The translations under genes were made by a program, and so were the position numbers. Below are positions 1 to 12,118 of a stretch of DNA of 64,000 nucleotides, piece by piece. The first letter of the stretch is position 1. Every line of letters begins with the position of its first letter. The notes below the pieces were generated by a model. The model saw nothing but the letters and a program-made list of their open reading frames with translations. It ran no database searches and had not been told where the DNA came from. The stretch covers positions 22,512-86,511 of the forward strand of contig VCJN01003357.1 of NCBI GenBank assembly GCA_006384855.1. The letters are read 5' to 3'. This DNA is from Tetraselmis striata. Taxonomy: Eukaryota > Chlorophyta > Chlorodendrophyceae > Chlorodendrales > Chlorodendraceae.

Positions 1-887
1 GGGCGTGTCTGCATATCTCACGATTTCAACTAATGACGCCATCCGCGCGCGTAACGGTAGCCACTCCTCCCCGCCGCGCCATAGGTTGCGGGTTGCGGCT
101 CGGAGCCACGCCCGTGCGCATAATGTCCATACTCACTGACGGTATCGCATTGCGCCGCCTACCTGTGGCACCCGCCTACCACCATGGCGCCGCTCAGACT
201 GGCGCACACATGGCGGGCGCGTCCGACTGCTCGCCGCCCGCCCTGTGTTGCTCGTCGTCATCGGGTTGGGATTAGAGCGAAGACTTGGTCCTCTTTCTGT
301 ACGTTAGCAAAATAAGGCCCCTAGGCGAGAAACGCTGACTGACTGAGGGTCTAGGGTATTAGATGCTCCTCGATAACATTCAATATCGATGAAGCTTTAG
401 CCGGCACGGACTGACGAAAACTTGTGCGACAGGGGCCACTTCGCGCGAACACTGTAATGTAAGGATTGTTTATTATTATTATTCCATCAGGGCTTTAACA
501 AATGCACATTAAAAACAGAACTAACAGCAAGGATTATTGTGTTTACTTCGTCGCTACATCTCAGCAATTCAGTGTGGCCTAGCCCCCCCCCCCAAAACCG
601 TTTAATATTTTATCACGGGTACTTTGCCTTCGCCCGACCTTGCTACCCGCCGTGTAACCAAACCCATCAGTACCTCTGCTGGCACCAGCTCTTTTCAACG
701 GGCGGAACGGGGCTGAGCGATACAGCACCAGCATGTATGCTCTCAGCAGCACTTGATTGCACCCCAGTCGCCCCAGCATCATCATCAGGGCAGGCACCGG
801 TCGGCAAGCGTGACTGCGCGTCGTCTAAGTGCACTGCAGCGTCGGCGGTGGGTGGCGCTCGGCGTGCTACGCCTCGGCGCCGGACGG
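1..887. other. Region upstream of ELP4, no gene recognised
   Basis: No reading frame here resembles a known protein. About 455-535 is AT-rich and contains a stretch on aacagaactaacagcaa that reappears near 48837-48853, so part of it is a dispersed repeat. A short C run lies near 583-593. The ELP4 promoter should be in the right-hand part; I see no clear TATA box. Confidence 0.4.
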
Positions 888-1384
888 ATGAAGGGCAGCA
901 GCTTCGTGCGCAAGGGCGCCGCCAACGTGCAGGGTGAGCTGCTGCCGCCATCGAATCTTCAGGGGGACTGGGGCAGCTTGTGCTTGCTTTGGCTTCGGGA
1001 GGGGGGAGGGGGGAGCGGGTGTGGGGGAGGGGGGGGGGGGGGGGGGCGGAGGTCCACGGAGGCACGGGAGGGATGCGGTGGCCATCCCAGGCTAATGCTA
1101 CAGGGCCAACGGAGGGACTCCTCAGCTGGCGGCACAAGCGCGGTTAGGTCCGTCAAGTGCGGCTGATGTGACGGAGATGGGCGACATGAGTAGCGAACCC
1201 AGAGAAAGAGGGAGAGAGGGAGAGATATAACCGATGGGGCGAAAATGAGCCAGCGGGGGTGGGAGAGGGGGAGAGAGAGCGCGCAGGTGTGGCGAAAGTA
1301 AGACTTGCAGGAGAGGGTACAATCGGGGATGGGGCGCGCGCGCAAGAGACAGACAGATAGATAGATAGATAGATAGATGGATAG

Positions 1385-1426
<42 letters not shown>

Positions 1427-1451
1427 CCCCCCCCCCCCCTCCTCTGCCCCC

Positions 1452-1489
<38 letters not shown>

Positions 1490-4471
1490 CAGACAGGCAG
1501 ACGCAGAGGCAGAGAGAGCGCTGATGCGACGGAGCTCCCCCCCACCCCGCGACCCACCCCACGCACACACACATTCTGCGCCCCCCTCTCATCCGCACCC
1601 CACCCACCACCATTTCCGCCGCCGCTTTTTTGGTAGATCCGGGAACGAGGCCCGGCCTGCACAGCCAGACTCTGGTGTCCTCTGGCGTGGCGGGCCTGGA
1701 CCGGCTGCTTGGCGGCGGCATCCCGCTGGGCACTGTCTGTCTACTGCTGGAGGTGCGGCGGCCCTCCTGGCCAGCTCGCGCCCTGCAACACCCCCGCCAA
1801 GCCCTGCTCACTACGCCCCCCCCCCCCCCCCCCCCCTTTTCATGTCGGCTGCCTCCCCCTCACCCACCCCGGGCTGCACAGGATGGCAGCGCCCGGCAGT
1901 GCTCCTCCCTAGCGCGGTGCTTCCTTGGCGAGGGGGCAGCTTGTGGGCAGGTTGGCCTCGACCTCAATCCCACCCCCAACCCTCATCCACCCCCACATCC
2001 CCTCCCCCCTCAACCTCCGCCCCCCCTCCCCCGCCCCTTTCACCTTCCCCCTCCCTCTGCCTCTCTCCTTCCAAGCCCGCCCCCACCTCTTCACTGCCAT
2101 TTGCCCTTCCCCCCCTCTTCTCCTCCCCCCATGCACACCAGACTGCACATTTCAACGCAACTACGAGCCCCCAGCATCATCCACGCGGATAACCAACCCC
2201 CCCGCCCCCTCTCCCCTTTCCTTAACTCGCCCATGCCCCCCCAGAACCTGTGCTGGGCGGCGCACAGCACCAGCGGCGGCGCAGCGGCATTCATCCCCGC
2301 GCAGCAGCGCGGCGGGGCATCTACCCGCGGTGGCGGCAACGGCGCGGAGGAGGAGGAGGACCGGGGCGAGCCCCTGCGCATTGCGTGGCAGTACCGCCGC
2401 TACATCAAGAAGAAGGCAGACGCGGAGGCAGCGGGGGCGGCGGAGGCGGCCGAGGCCGCCAGCAAGCAGCGACGGTGGGGCGGCTGCCTGCCTGCCTGCC
2501 AGGGCAGGGGTGCAGAGGCAGCGCGCAGGCGCTCGTGCCTGCCGTGCCCAAGGGTTGGTGAATACATGCAGCGAAGCCATTTTCAGCATTTAGGGCTTTC
2601 GGCCACTACTGTTCGTATACCTTCTGTTGCCATTGATTTACATATGTTTATGATATAATGCGCAATTTAGTGTGAGTGATGATGCAGATGCCGGCATACA
2701 CATGAGTGTTATCATTGATGGCGGAATGTGATGCCCCCCTCCGACAATAATGCCCCCCCCCCCCCCCCCCCCCCCCCCAAACACACGCTTCTCCCTGCAC
2801 TCTAGTATCAGCACCGGGTGCTGCAGCTGATTGCCATGGCGCCCATGTTTCCCAGGGGCAGCTCCGCCTCCGCCTCCGCCTCGCGTCGAGCCTCCAAGGC
2901 GGACTGGTGCCACAGCTTCGACCTCGGCAATGGCATTGGGCAAGAGGGCCTCCGGGCGGTGCGTAACCCTAACCCCCTTTCACCCCCCCCCCCCCCCCCG
3001 CACTTTACCGCCTTCCCTCCCCCGCTCCCCCCGCTACAAACATCTGACGCAGCCAAAGCGGGAACAGAACAAACACCGGCTTAAACATAAGAGACGCACG
3101 GACTACTTTCTGTTCACTTCTCACTTGACCGCATCATGGGACTATGAGGCCGCGAGCTGCTGGCCGCCGCCTCTACTAGGAACTCCGGAAAGCCCCAGAA
3201 AATCGTGTTTGTCAGCGAAATCCGGCATGAAAGTTTATGAGTACAAGTACTGAGGGTAGCGGCGCGAATCGAAGTGCCTGGCGCGCCGCTCGGTCTATCT
3301 AACATCACTTAAGTAATGAGTAATCGATACGCAGGATTTGAACTGGCGCAGAGCGCAATCACGAGCACAACAGGCAGCGCCCGCCCGCCTCATCATGTGA
3401 CTTATAATCTGTTGTCTAAACGGCATATGCCAGCAAACATGCACAATATGCAAGCGCATGTGTATGTACACGGGTGCCGACGCGGCAATGATAATTTTGC
3501 GAATAAGAACCTGCCCTGCCTGCCAGAGGTCAAAGATTGACGAAACTATAGCGGAACTAAAACGAATGTTGGTTGCATGCAAGCCCAATTTCAGGCTCAT
3601 ATTACCAGGTAGGGTTCTCAGAAGTGCGTTGGCTTCCGTATGTACCTTGTTGGCACCATCTGCATATACATTTACGCGTGTAGGTACGTACACACCTATA
3701 CACGGACGCATACACACACGCGCATACACGCATGTGTGTGTGTGTGTGTGTGTGTGTGTGGCGGCCCTACTCCTCCCTTTTCTACTCCCTCGCGCCGCTC
3801 TCGCCTAGCAGCCACACGCGCACGCCACGCATGCCATACCGGCGCCCACCCTCATTCCTGCCGATGTGCTGTATGCAGTCCAAGTGCACTGTGGCGGTGG
3901 TGGACGGCCAGGCGGAGGGCGCGCCGGCGGGGGAGCGGCTGCGCGCGGGGGTCCGGGACCTGCTGGCGCGCGTGGCGGAGGGCAGCGTCGGCGAGGGTGA
4001 GCGCTGCCCGGCGGCTTTCGATTAATGGCTGATGACAGTTATTCAGAGTCTTCTCATCCAACTCTCCAAATGTCTGTGCCTGGGCCACATCCTCCTCCTG
4101 CACCTGGCTGCACTCTTACGCGCCCATCATGACCCGGCTCTCAGGCGCTCCAGTGCCCCCCCCGCCCCCCCCTGCCCCCACACACACTCCCTTCCGCTCC
4201 CCCCTCGCCGGGCAGGCGGCACGCGCGGGCCGCTCTCGGTGGGCCGCCTCGCCGCGCTGTCACTGTCACACCCCGCGTGGCGCCTCGCGCCCGCCGACCT
4301 CCTGCACCTCCTCTTCTGGCTGCGCACCGCGCTGCGCGACACGCGCTGCGCCGCGCTGGTGAGCCTGGACGCGCGCGCCTTCCCGCCCGGCTTCCAGCAG
4401 CGCGCGGTGCACCTTGCGGACACGGTGGCGCACGTGCGGGTGCGATCCCCCCCCCCCCCCCCCCCCCCCCA

Positions 4472-4503
<32 letters not shown>

Positions 4504-6459
4504 TTGCCACTGTCGCCGCCGCCACTGGACCCGAAACCTGTGCGCCCTAGCGATTGCCCATTCCATTTTGGCACGTCCAGGCCGCATATGTGTGTCCCCA
4601 AGTGCGAGGCGCCGGCCGAAAGAGCAACCAGAGTACATATCCACTCTAAAAGACAGAGCCGGATATCACTGCTCGTGTCGATGAGGCTGACCGCCATTCT
4701 GTTCGCGCAAGTCGGCCATAGACCAGGGAGCAAGAGGCATGGAACTTATTCGGCCTCACTGGTAGCTGCGGCCTCTCAGCATGCGGCTCATACAAATTAG
4801 GCCGCTTTTGGCTTCCTTTGCATAGGATGCAATCAAGCTGCGGAGGCCGTTTGCGGTTTCTCGGTGCTAGCCGAGTGCGACCCCGGGTCGATTAAGGCGC
4901 ACGCTGCCACACTCGCTGCGGCTTGTGAGCAAGCAGCGCCCGTAAACGTTCTTTTTTGGCACAGTATATCTCGGTACCAAGAGTGTTATTCACAAATAAA
5001 GAATCTTCCTGTTTTGTGATTTCTTTTTTTTGCGAGTTATGTTGTACCCAGATTGCGCCGAAGATCTTTCCCGAGTATCAACGGCTGTTATCGGTACGCC
5101 TGTATGTAATATATGTGTTGCAATCAGCCCGCATACAGCTGACACAGCTCCATTTGGTGGGCAAGGTGACAATACGATACTTCCGCCACAATGTGGTTCC
5201 GAGTGCGTAGGTACGAGCATCGGTTCTTCCCAGGGCTTCCCTTAAATGAGATAACCGCCTAAAAGGCTGTCGTAGAGGATTGGGTCCCGCTGCAAGGATT
5301 TCACTGCGGCTGCCAGTCCTGCCCCCGGGGAGGGTACCTTCCCTTCGGTGTCAAAGTCACGGAATGAAGCGGGACCCGCATTATTTATCTTTATATAAAA
5401 TGCTGGGTTTGATCTCTTTCTGTCTCCCGACTTAGTTGGGGTGGTCTGGTACCCTTCCTAGGGTCATCATACCATGCCCTCAACTTCTGTCTCTCGTCTG
5501 CCTAGGCCACTGCTACAGCCTCTAGAGCATGATGCAGTTATCTGGCCTGTTTACTGCTGCTGCTGGACATCACAGTGAACCGGCCTCGCGCGCCACCCTA
5601 CCCCCCCCCCCCCCCCCCCCCCTCTCGGAGTATTGCATTTAATAGACTGCCGAGACAGGGGACGAAGCAGTGTTGCGCTGAATAAACTCGCCACATCCGT
5701 CGCACAGCGATCCATCACTGTCGCTAGTTTCCCGGCAGCGCATGCCCCCCCCTCCCCCGTCCACCACCCCCCCCCCCCCCCCCCCCTCCCCTCCTGTACC
5801 AGACTGAGTCCTGGTGCCGCCGCAGGCGCTGCGCAGCGACGCGCTGATGGTGGCGCTCGCGCCCGACTCCTCCACCGCCACCGGCGTGCTCAGCCTGCTG
5901 CGGCTGCCGTCGTGCGGCGCGCTGGGCGTGGTGCCGCTGGGGCCGGAGGGCACCGCGTGGCTGCTGCGCCACAAGCGCCGCCGGCTGGTGCTGGAGGAGA
6001 TCGACATCGACCCCGACGCGGAGCAGGCGCTCGCCGAGGCTGGCAGCGCCACCGGTGCCCCCCCCCCCCCCCCCCCCCCCTCTCCTTTGCCCCGTTCTCA
6101 CGATAGTCACATCCTCCCGCATCGGCGCCGACGGCTCCTCCACCGCTCAGCCCCCCTCCCTGGCTCTGCTCTGCCAGTGATGAGCGCACACCCAAAGCGC
6201 AACGACCTTCCCGTCTCGAAAACGTCTCCTGTTTGTGACAGCCCGTTTTGCAAGAAACCTGGGAAGGGATTGGGCCTCCGGATTTCGCCACCCCGGACAG
6301 TCACACGGTCTACGGCAGTCAAACCGAGAGCGGCGCACCTCTGGGAGTCGATGTGGATGCGCTGTTGTGTGCGCTGTTGTGTGCGGCCTGTTCGTTACCG
6401 CATACGGTTGTGTCTTTGGGTTCTACGCTCGGTATTTTCAGTACAGTACTGGATGGATG

Positions 6460-6512
<53 letters not shown>

Positions 6513-6704
6513 CACTTAGACCAGTAGGAAACACTACTGGGTGATACGATTTAATGAATAATGTTTCGTCGGAGAATTCCTTACCCCCCCCCCCCCCCCC
6601 CCCTGACATGCCGCGGCACTCTTCCGCATGCAGGCGCCAGCGCGGTGAGCCTCCTGTGCGCCGCACCAGCCGCCAAGAGCGGCGCCGGCAAGCTCGACTT
6701 CTGA
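888..6704 (+). CDS. ELP4: Elongator complex protein 4 (PAXNEB family), nine exons
   Basis: Elp4 is a RecA-fold subunit of the Elp4-6 ring of Elongator, which acts in wobble-uridine modification of tRNAs. Proposed exons: 888-933, 1637-1752, 1882-1950, 2245-2553, 2806-2958, 3879-3996, 4216-4439, 5826-6054, 6634-6704; the phases agree and give about 444 aa. Family landmarks in order: SFVRKG near the N-terminus, GTRPGLHSQTLVSSGV with LLGGGIPLGTV, FLGEGAACGQ, LRIAWQYRRY, WCHSFDL, SLSHPAWR with LADTVAHV, LRHKRRRLVLEEIDIDPD, and the C-terminal KLDF that closes family members. The ends of exon 4 (Ala/Glu-rich insert, donor ambiguous) and exon 7 (4433 or 4439) are uncertain. An in-frame ATG at 753 is an alternative start; I chose 888 because the SFVRKG block sits close to the N-terminus in relatives. 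Introns are full of C runs and microsatellites. Confidence 0.85.
1351..1489. repeat. Compound microsatellite in ELP4 intron 1
   Basis: Successive blocks of (GATA)n at about 1354-1404, (GA)n at about 1403-1426, a C run at about 1427-1439 and (CA)n at about 1452-1487. A G run lies at about 1028-1046 in the same intron. Confidence 0.95.
3731..3760. repeat. (TG)n microsatellite in ELP4 intron 5
   Basis: About 14 TG repeats, preceded by a CA-rich stretch from about 3690. Confidence 0.9.
4446..4503. repeat. Poly-C plus (CA)n tract in ELP4 intron 7
   Basis: A run of about 24 C is followed by about 13 CA repeats, directly after the exon 7 donor. Confidence 0.9.
5407..5575 (+). repeat. Dispersed repeat inside ELP4 intron 7
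   Basis: This stretch is clearly related to about 20197-20370 and 29036-29200. Shared landmarks are tctcccgacttagttgggg, the block tacccttcctagg, cctcaacttctg and gcctaggccactgctac. An insertion here would explain part of the length of this 1.4-kb intron. The element type is unknown. Confidence 0.7.
6459..6510. repeat. (GA)n microsatellite in ELP4 intron 8
   Basis: About 24 GA dinucleotides. Confidence 0.95.
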
Positions 6705-6957
6705 CGGGCTTGCCGGACGCCACCTTCGGAGGAGGCTACTGGCTGCCGGGAGAGGGGGGCGCGCGGAGGGGCTGCCTACCCATGCCAATGCCTACGACAC
6801 CATCGCCACCACCGCTGTGCCGGGGCCATGCTTCCCTGGAGTCTCATGCTGGCTCCGTTCCACGTTGGCGGCCATTATGCACCGACCATCACACTGGTTC
6901 TTACGTACCACCTCACGTACCGTTGCATTACTTGTGGGCAATAGGGTGGGCAAGGCG

Positions 6958-6962
6958 TGTAA
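6958..6962 (+). terminator. Poly(A) signal TGTAA of ELP4
   Basis: TGTAA, the usual chlorophyte poly(A) signal, lies about 250 bp after the ELP4 stop. A second TGTAA occurs near 7006. Confidence 0.45.
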
Positions 6963-7042
6963 TGTGACTCCATGAGGGCGATACGGGTACCGTAGTGGTG
7001 AAATTGTAACGCATGTCAGCCCGCTGGGGGCATTATAATGCT

Positions 7043-7182
7043 TGCACGTGATGATCACGTGATGACTTTCAGTGGTCGCTACTAGTCGCTCTAGTCGCTC
7101 GCTACTGACGATACCAGTAGTGCTGACCGCTGCGCGGGCGAGCAGGGGCAGAATGATCACGTGCGCATGATCACGTGCGTAT
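7043..7182. promoter_or_regulatory. Cluster of CACGTG (G-box) palindromes
   Basis: CACGTG occurs four times here, three times inside GATCACGTG, and the cluster brackets a run of agtcgct repeats (7075-7110). No gene start is visible nearby, so a regulatory role is only a possibility. Confidence 0.3.
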
Positions 7183-7863
7183 TTTTCGCTGCCATGTAGC
7201 ATATTTCTCGGTTGTGTATCACTTTAGCAGCCACAGCGGCCAGGAGCCAGAATCCTTGCCACTATACAGGTAGGTAGGACCCCTCCCCCGGAGAACCGGT
7301 GTGATTTCTGCCATCCGACTGCACCAGGCTAGTTCCAGCGAAGGAGAATCTGCCGATAATATGCTGTTAGACGAATGGTAAACCACCGGCTCAGGCGCAC
7401 CCTACCTATAATTTCTAGCTTCTGCCGTGATGGCTGCATGGTGGCGCCATTCTATGGCTGCCGTCTGTGATATGCCTCGCCCCACATCTGGCATGGCAAA
7501 GCGCGCCACATGAGGTGGTAGTCTAAAATCCGAGCGGTGCATGTGCGACCCTCGGCGGGAATCAGGCTCGGATTCCACGCGCCAAGCATGCATTCAATCA
7601 TTGTGGCTTGCACGATAGTGAATGCAGCGGGGTCAGTTAGCACATTGCTGTACGCTCGTGCGGAGGCAAACTACCTCGTGCAGTGGGTGCTGAAACAGTC
7701 TGCTGATATAGCGGACGTACACACTGCATGGGGAGCTACCGTAATATATGAATTCAGCGCACGGGCTGCACACACAAAAAGTGGCGCTGCCACTTGCAAG
7801 GCGCTCGACAAACAAATGTCTCTTTGTGGCGGCATCGGCCCAAAGCTTGTTGGAGATGGGGTG

Positions 7864-8363
7864 GTAGATAGTCGAGAGAGGACGATAGCGTACTGCCTGC
7901 AACAGACACTGCCATTGCCACGCGGCGTGGGAAATAGCGAAAGGCATGTTTGGTGGTGGCCTGTGGGCCTGGGCCACACCGATTTGCTGCAGAGATTAAG
8001 GATGAGGCAACAGAAGCTCAAGACCAAGAATTATTAGAAAAATATTTAGTTACAAGGATTAGTTACAATGATTAGGAATTTGTAGTTGGATCCGTGAGGG
8101 GACCCAACTGCCAGCAGACCTGGGGCTGTCCCGGGGGCTGTCTCGACACGCGGTGCGTTTGTCAGAAACTAGTGGGCAGCTGAGGCTGTTCCTCACAACA
8201 GCCAGTATTTTCAGCATCTCCCGCCCACCCGCTCCGGAGAGTGCAGCTGCGTCTTCACAGACACCGCTGTTACTCAGTGGCAGGACATAGTCGATAGAGG
8301 ACGATAGCGTACTCCCTGCAACAGACATTGCCATTGCCAGGCGGCGTGGGTAATAGCAAAAGG
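7864..8363. repeat. Pair of roughly 80-bp direct repeats
   Basis: 7864-7946 and 8285-8363 share gaggacgatagcgtact and the block around ctgcaacagaca, then gccattgcca and ggcggcgtggg in the same order, with scattered substitutions. Confidence 0.75.
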
Positions 8364-8642
8364 GCGTGTTTCCACGCATCAGCGGCGGTGGCTATATGAT
8401 TGCATACTCGCTTGTCGACTACATAAACTGTCGAGTAATAATGTATGTAGCTAGTGGCATTTAGTATATATACACATTATATATAATCAATAACATAACT
8501 ACGGCCGACAACGAACCGTGCGCGCGGCGGCGTGAATCCTGTGCGGTCGATTGGCAGGTGACGGTGGAGTGGTGGACTCGTCGCCGCACTAACAGCATAC
8601 TACCGTCGTGGCCTGGGATGAGAGTTACCCCCCCGTGGTTGT

Positions 8643-8670
8643 GTAATTACTCAAGTAATTACTGGTTTAC
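8643..8670. repeat. Inverted-repeat motif, copy 1
   Basis: gtaattact, a 2-nt spacer and agtaattac form a near-perfect palindrome, followed by tggtttac. The same 28-bp arrangement recurs at 8966-8993. Confidence 0.75.
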
Positions 8671-8965
8671 GTCCCTCCAAGTCTTTCCTTTAGGAGTAAA
8701 TGGCCATGGCTCCGCCGCTGGCGTGTTTGGCGCGCGGGGCGCGCGGCGCATTGCTGTTTACATGGCCGGCAGCGCGCGGCATGCCCCCACCACATGGCGC
8801 TGATGAAGCAATCAGTGCGCTGAAACGTGCTGATAAGGCGTTGAAGATAGCAACCACACGATCTGACTGCAAGGCGCTGATGATAGAGTGATACGGTCCT
8901 GCTGTATAGGGGGCGGCATGGCTTGCTGGGAAAGGGGGCCGGGGGGGGGGGGGGGGGGGGGGGAT

Positions 8966-8993
8966 GTAATTACTCGAGTAATTACTGGTTTAC
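8966..8993. repeat. Inverted-repeat motif, copy 2 (perfect 20-bp palindrome)
   Basis: 8966-8985 is a perfect 20-bp palindrome centred on CTCGAG and is followed by the same tggtttac as copy 1. A G run of about 24 lies immediately upstream. Confidence 0.8.
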
Positions 8994-10179
8994 CTCAACC
9001 CGTGTATTTGCGTGCAAGTGGTAACTCTGATCCTAGGTCGCGGCCGCCTCCCTGCCGCCGCTGCTGCCCTATATTCCAACAGCGTTGGCTGAACTTGGGC
9101 CCGGCTGCCGTAAAATGCGACGCCGATATGGGCAGCCATATGGGAGTGCCCGCACGCCGCCGTCCCACGCCATATTGAGCTACAAGCGCCAACACAATAG
9201 CCAACGCATAAGCAGCGATGGGGCGTTGGGAAGGCCGATAGTAAGGGATGCGCACAGGTCGTCGACAGCAAAATACGTCGTCAGCGATACACGCAAGGGA
9301 AGGGGTGAGGGGGTTAACTCGGGCAACGCGGTCTGGTGCCAATCGCAATAATGATATTCTGGTGGGGTAGCCGCCCTGCGGAGTGGCGCGGACTGCCGAC
9401 CCTCTCTATTGATAGCTTATAAATCGCCGCGAGGCTTCAAAATTTCCCCAGGCGCCCTGCTCGCGCTAGGGACTGCTAGGAATACTGCGCCACGGCTTTT
9501 CATCATGCTGCTGCGTGTGCCTACGCGGGCGGAAGCTCTCACGAGCCGACTAGAGCATACGAATGACAACGCTGGCCAAAATGGAAAGTGCAGCTCACTT
9601 GTTTTCGGAGCCAATGCGCAAGCGGTGCTGTCTTTTTTCATCCTGGTTTCGGAGCAGGTCGTTTGCTCTCTTGACTGGTGCGCAGATGGCAAGGCCCCGC
9701 GAATTGTCTATTATCATTGAATGGTTTCGGAGCGCCGTCATCACTACATGGAGACACTGCTGTACGATACACCAGTTCGCGTAGGGTACTCGTTTTGAAG
9801 ACCGTGGGCGGGTTTCATATCCGAAATGTATATTTGGCAACGCTTTTTGACCATGTGGCACATGCTCGTGTGTATGGTTAGCACGTGACCAATCACGCTC
9901 CTGCTTCATCATCCCGCCGTGGCGCCGTCAGCCCCATCCCTACCCGAGACACACAAGACGAGGCACCTGGCGGCCACTATATGCCTGTGCTAGCGCGCTG
10001 CTACCGCGGTATGCGCGTTGTGGCCGGTGTATCCGATCGGCATCGGTGGGACGGGCTGGGTTGACGAGGCGGGTGGTCACGTGGACGCTAAGTTTTGAGC
10101 AAATGACGTTATACTTAACTGTATAAACCGGATACTAATTATTACTCGTACCCGTTTCGGTACATTGCATCTCAGGCTT

Positions 10180-10260
10180 GTGATCCTGCTGCACCTGGCT
10201 TGAACCCCGGGTGGATTATGACCCCGCTGCAATGCGGGTGCACTCACCAGCTGTATCATT
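10180..10260 (-). mobile_element. tRNA-like sequence, possible SINE head
   Basis: On the minus strand GGGGTTCAAGCC fits an RNA polymerase III B box inside an arm that pairs with one mismatch. Upstream GGTGAGTGCACC is a weak A-box match. No full cloverleaf with a 7-bp acceptor stem is visible, so this is not called as a functional tRNA. Confidence 0.3.
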
Positions 10261-10385
10261 CTATATTTATTGTGTAGGTTGCCAGGCGAGCGGAAGGATT
10301 ATCATCACGTGCTTGCAGCTCCTGCGCCGGTAGTTTCATATTCATTCATTTTAAATAATACGCAGTCTTTCTCGAAGGTGCTAAG

Positions 10386-10394
10386 TAGTCGCTA
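10386..10394. other. Dispersed nonamer TAGTCGCTA
   Basis: One of ten exact copies of TAGCGACTA or its complement in the window. It sits in AGTA-gtcgc-TACT, so the flanks are also palindromic. Confidence 0.6.
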
Positions 10395-11349
10395 CTGAGT
10401 ACTCGCGCATGCTGATGCAGAGCTCCAGCCGTGGATAGTGTTACTGTCCCTTTCGCATGGGCAACCAACCCGTTCAACTTGTCGCGATCAGCTGTTATTT
10501 ACAGCGTGTGACTCTTTGTCAGCGACAGGAACTGGGCGAGGGGATGCGAGGCGAGAGGTTTACAGATGGCAGGGCCCCCGTCCGATCTCCTACATGATCT
10601 TACTCGTGCTGCTTGCTGAATGGCCAAGCTATCGTGTGACAAGGTTGGTGGGGCTTTGTCACCCGCCAGCTCCTGCCTCAAGTAGTTGAGTAATTCGATT
10701 GGCCAGCGAGGCCGGCGCGGGATTTCATTTTGCCCGGCCATCTCTGATTTAGTTCCCGTCATTCACCATATAGGAAGCCATTGCTCCCATCAGAGCCTTC
10801 ACTTGCAGTGCCCCGCCCTTGTAACCCAGGTGTAACTGCGGTCCGCTGCCTCGTCTGCCTCAAGCGGCGCTTCATCTTCCTTGATCTTTGTCAGAGCTGG
10901 AGAGGTACCGCCAGCAGCAAAGGGCAGCAGGCAAGCGCTGCAGTCCGCCGGGCTGTCCCGCCTCCAGCTGCAAACCAGCTTCCTTGCCTTTTACCTGGAG
11001 TGGCTGCGAGCCCGTAGCGGCAGAGGGCAGTGTATCGTATACATATATCACGAGCATCCCCTCACACATTCGACATGCGCCTATTCCAGTACCGGTATAC
11101 CTTGCTAGCACAGTCATTCTATTTTCAAGAACCGGGACGTAGGGCGTTGGCTTAGAGAAGACGAGGCACACAAAGGTCGCCATGAAGATCCTTCATCACC
11201 TTGCCATCCGCACTAACAAAGATTCACCCTCCTGATGCTTCATCCGCAGCGTCCGTCCTGTTTTCCGAATATTTGCGCCAAACATGCGACACGGTGTCTC
11301 TTCCCCAAAATACAGGTATTCAACCGGCTTATCAAGCTTTCGCGACATT

Positions 11350-11498
11350 ATGACAACAGTCTATTCTTTTGATCCAATATCTTCCAACAGTCTGTTAACT
11401 CCAATATATGACAACAGTCTATTCTTTTGATCCAATATCTTACAACAGTCTATTAACTCCAATATATGAGAACAGTCTATTCTTTTGATCCAATATCA
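11350..11498. repeat. 59-bp tandem repeat, about 2.5 copies
   Basis: The unit starting acaacagtctattctttt repeats at 11350, 11409 and 11468 with few substitutions. The last copy is partial. AT-rich and non-coding. Confidence 0.9.
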
Positions 11499-12118
11499 CG
11501 ACTCACATACAGTGACGGCGCACATCGAGGAACCTATGCAGCCCTCTGTGCTTGCTTAGGTGTTGTAAACTTCAAATCGCGCTTGCAGACATCTTAAAGA
11601 AAGTTCACTGTATTTCCGCTATGGTCTCTCTACATTTGATGTCTGACAGGCAGGGCGGGTTCCTATTCGCAGTGTTCTTTTGATTGCGTTGGCACCCGTA
11701 CACGACAATGTTGTCCGTATACGCACGAGTACGTGTGTGCATTTGCATGTACGTTTCCTTGCGTTTTGCTTGAGGGGCGGAGGGGGGGAGGGGCAGAGCA
11801 TCAAATGCCCATCTGAGAATGACCCGGTGAGAGCCATCGTTCCAGCACTTCTGCGACTGAGAAGCCATGCTTGAAAAATAAAAATAAAAAGCCTACCTGT
11901 GAAATTCGGGGATGTGGTTGGTGATGGAACAGATGGAGGTGGACATTCCTCAGGCAAGATAGCACTTCGCGAATACATGTGCGGGTACATGTCTGAGAGG
12001 GGGGGGGGGGGGGGGGGGGAACGAGAGAGAGAGAGAGAGAGAGAGAGAGTCTGATGGGTCCTGCAGTCCTATTGCTAATTCGGGCATGGCCAAAGAGGGC
12101 ATCGTGGCGCCGCCCGCC

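Larger units (their letters stand above)
6963..12118. other. 5.2-kb stretch without a recognised gene
   Basis: The open frames here (for example 7537-8037 +) match nothing I know and have no splice-consistent partners. Around 10880-11030 a short Gln/Ala/Leu-rich open stretch (SFLAFYLEWLRARSG in one frame) looks exon-like, but I cannot link it to a gene. The smaller repeats in this stretch are listed separately. Confidence 0.4.

Noticed and set aside
753-1166. Open frame overlapping ELP4 exon 1
   Set aside because: It contains the true exon 1 in frame but then reads through the donor at 934 into G-run intron sequence. Only the part to 933 is kept.
959-1811. Long minus-strand frames over 959-1811
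   Set aside because: They translate (GATA), (GA), (CA) and C runs antisense to ELP4 intron 1; low-complexity artefacts.
10180-10260. Functional tRNA gene
   Set aside because: A B box and a partial T arm are present but no acceptor stem or clean anticodon arm could be formed.
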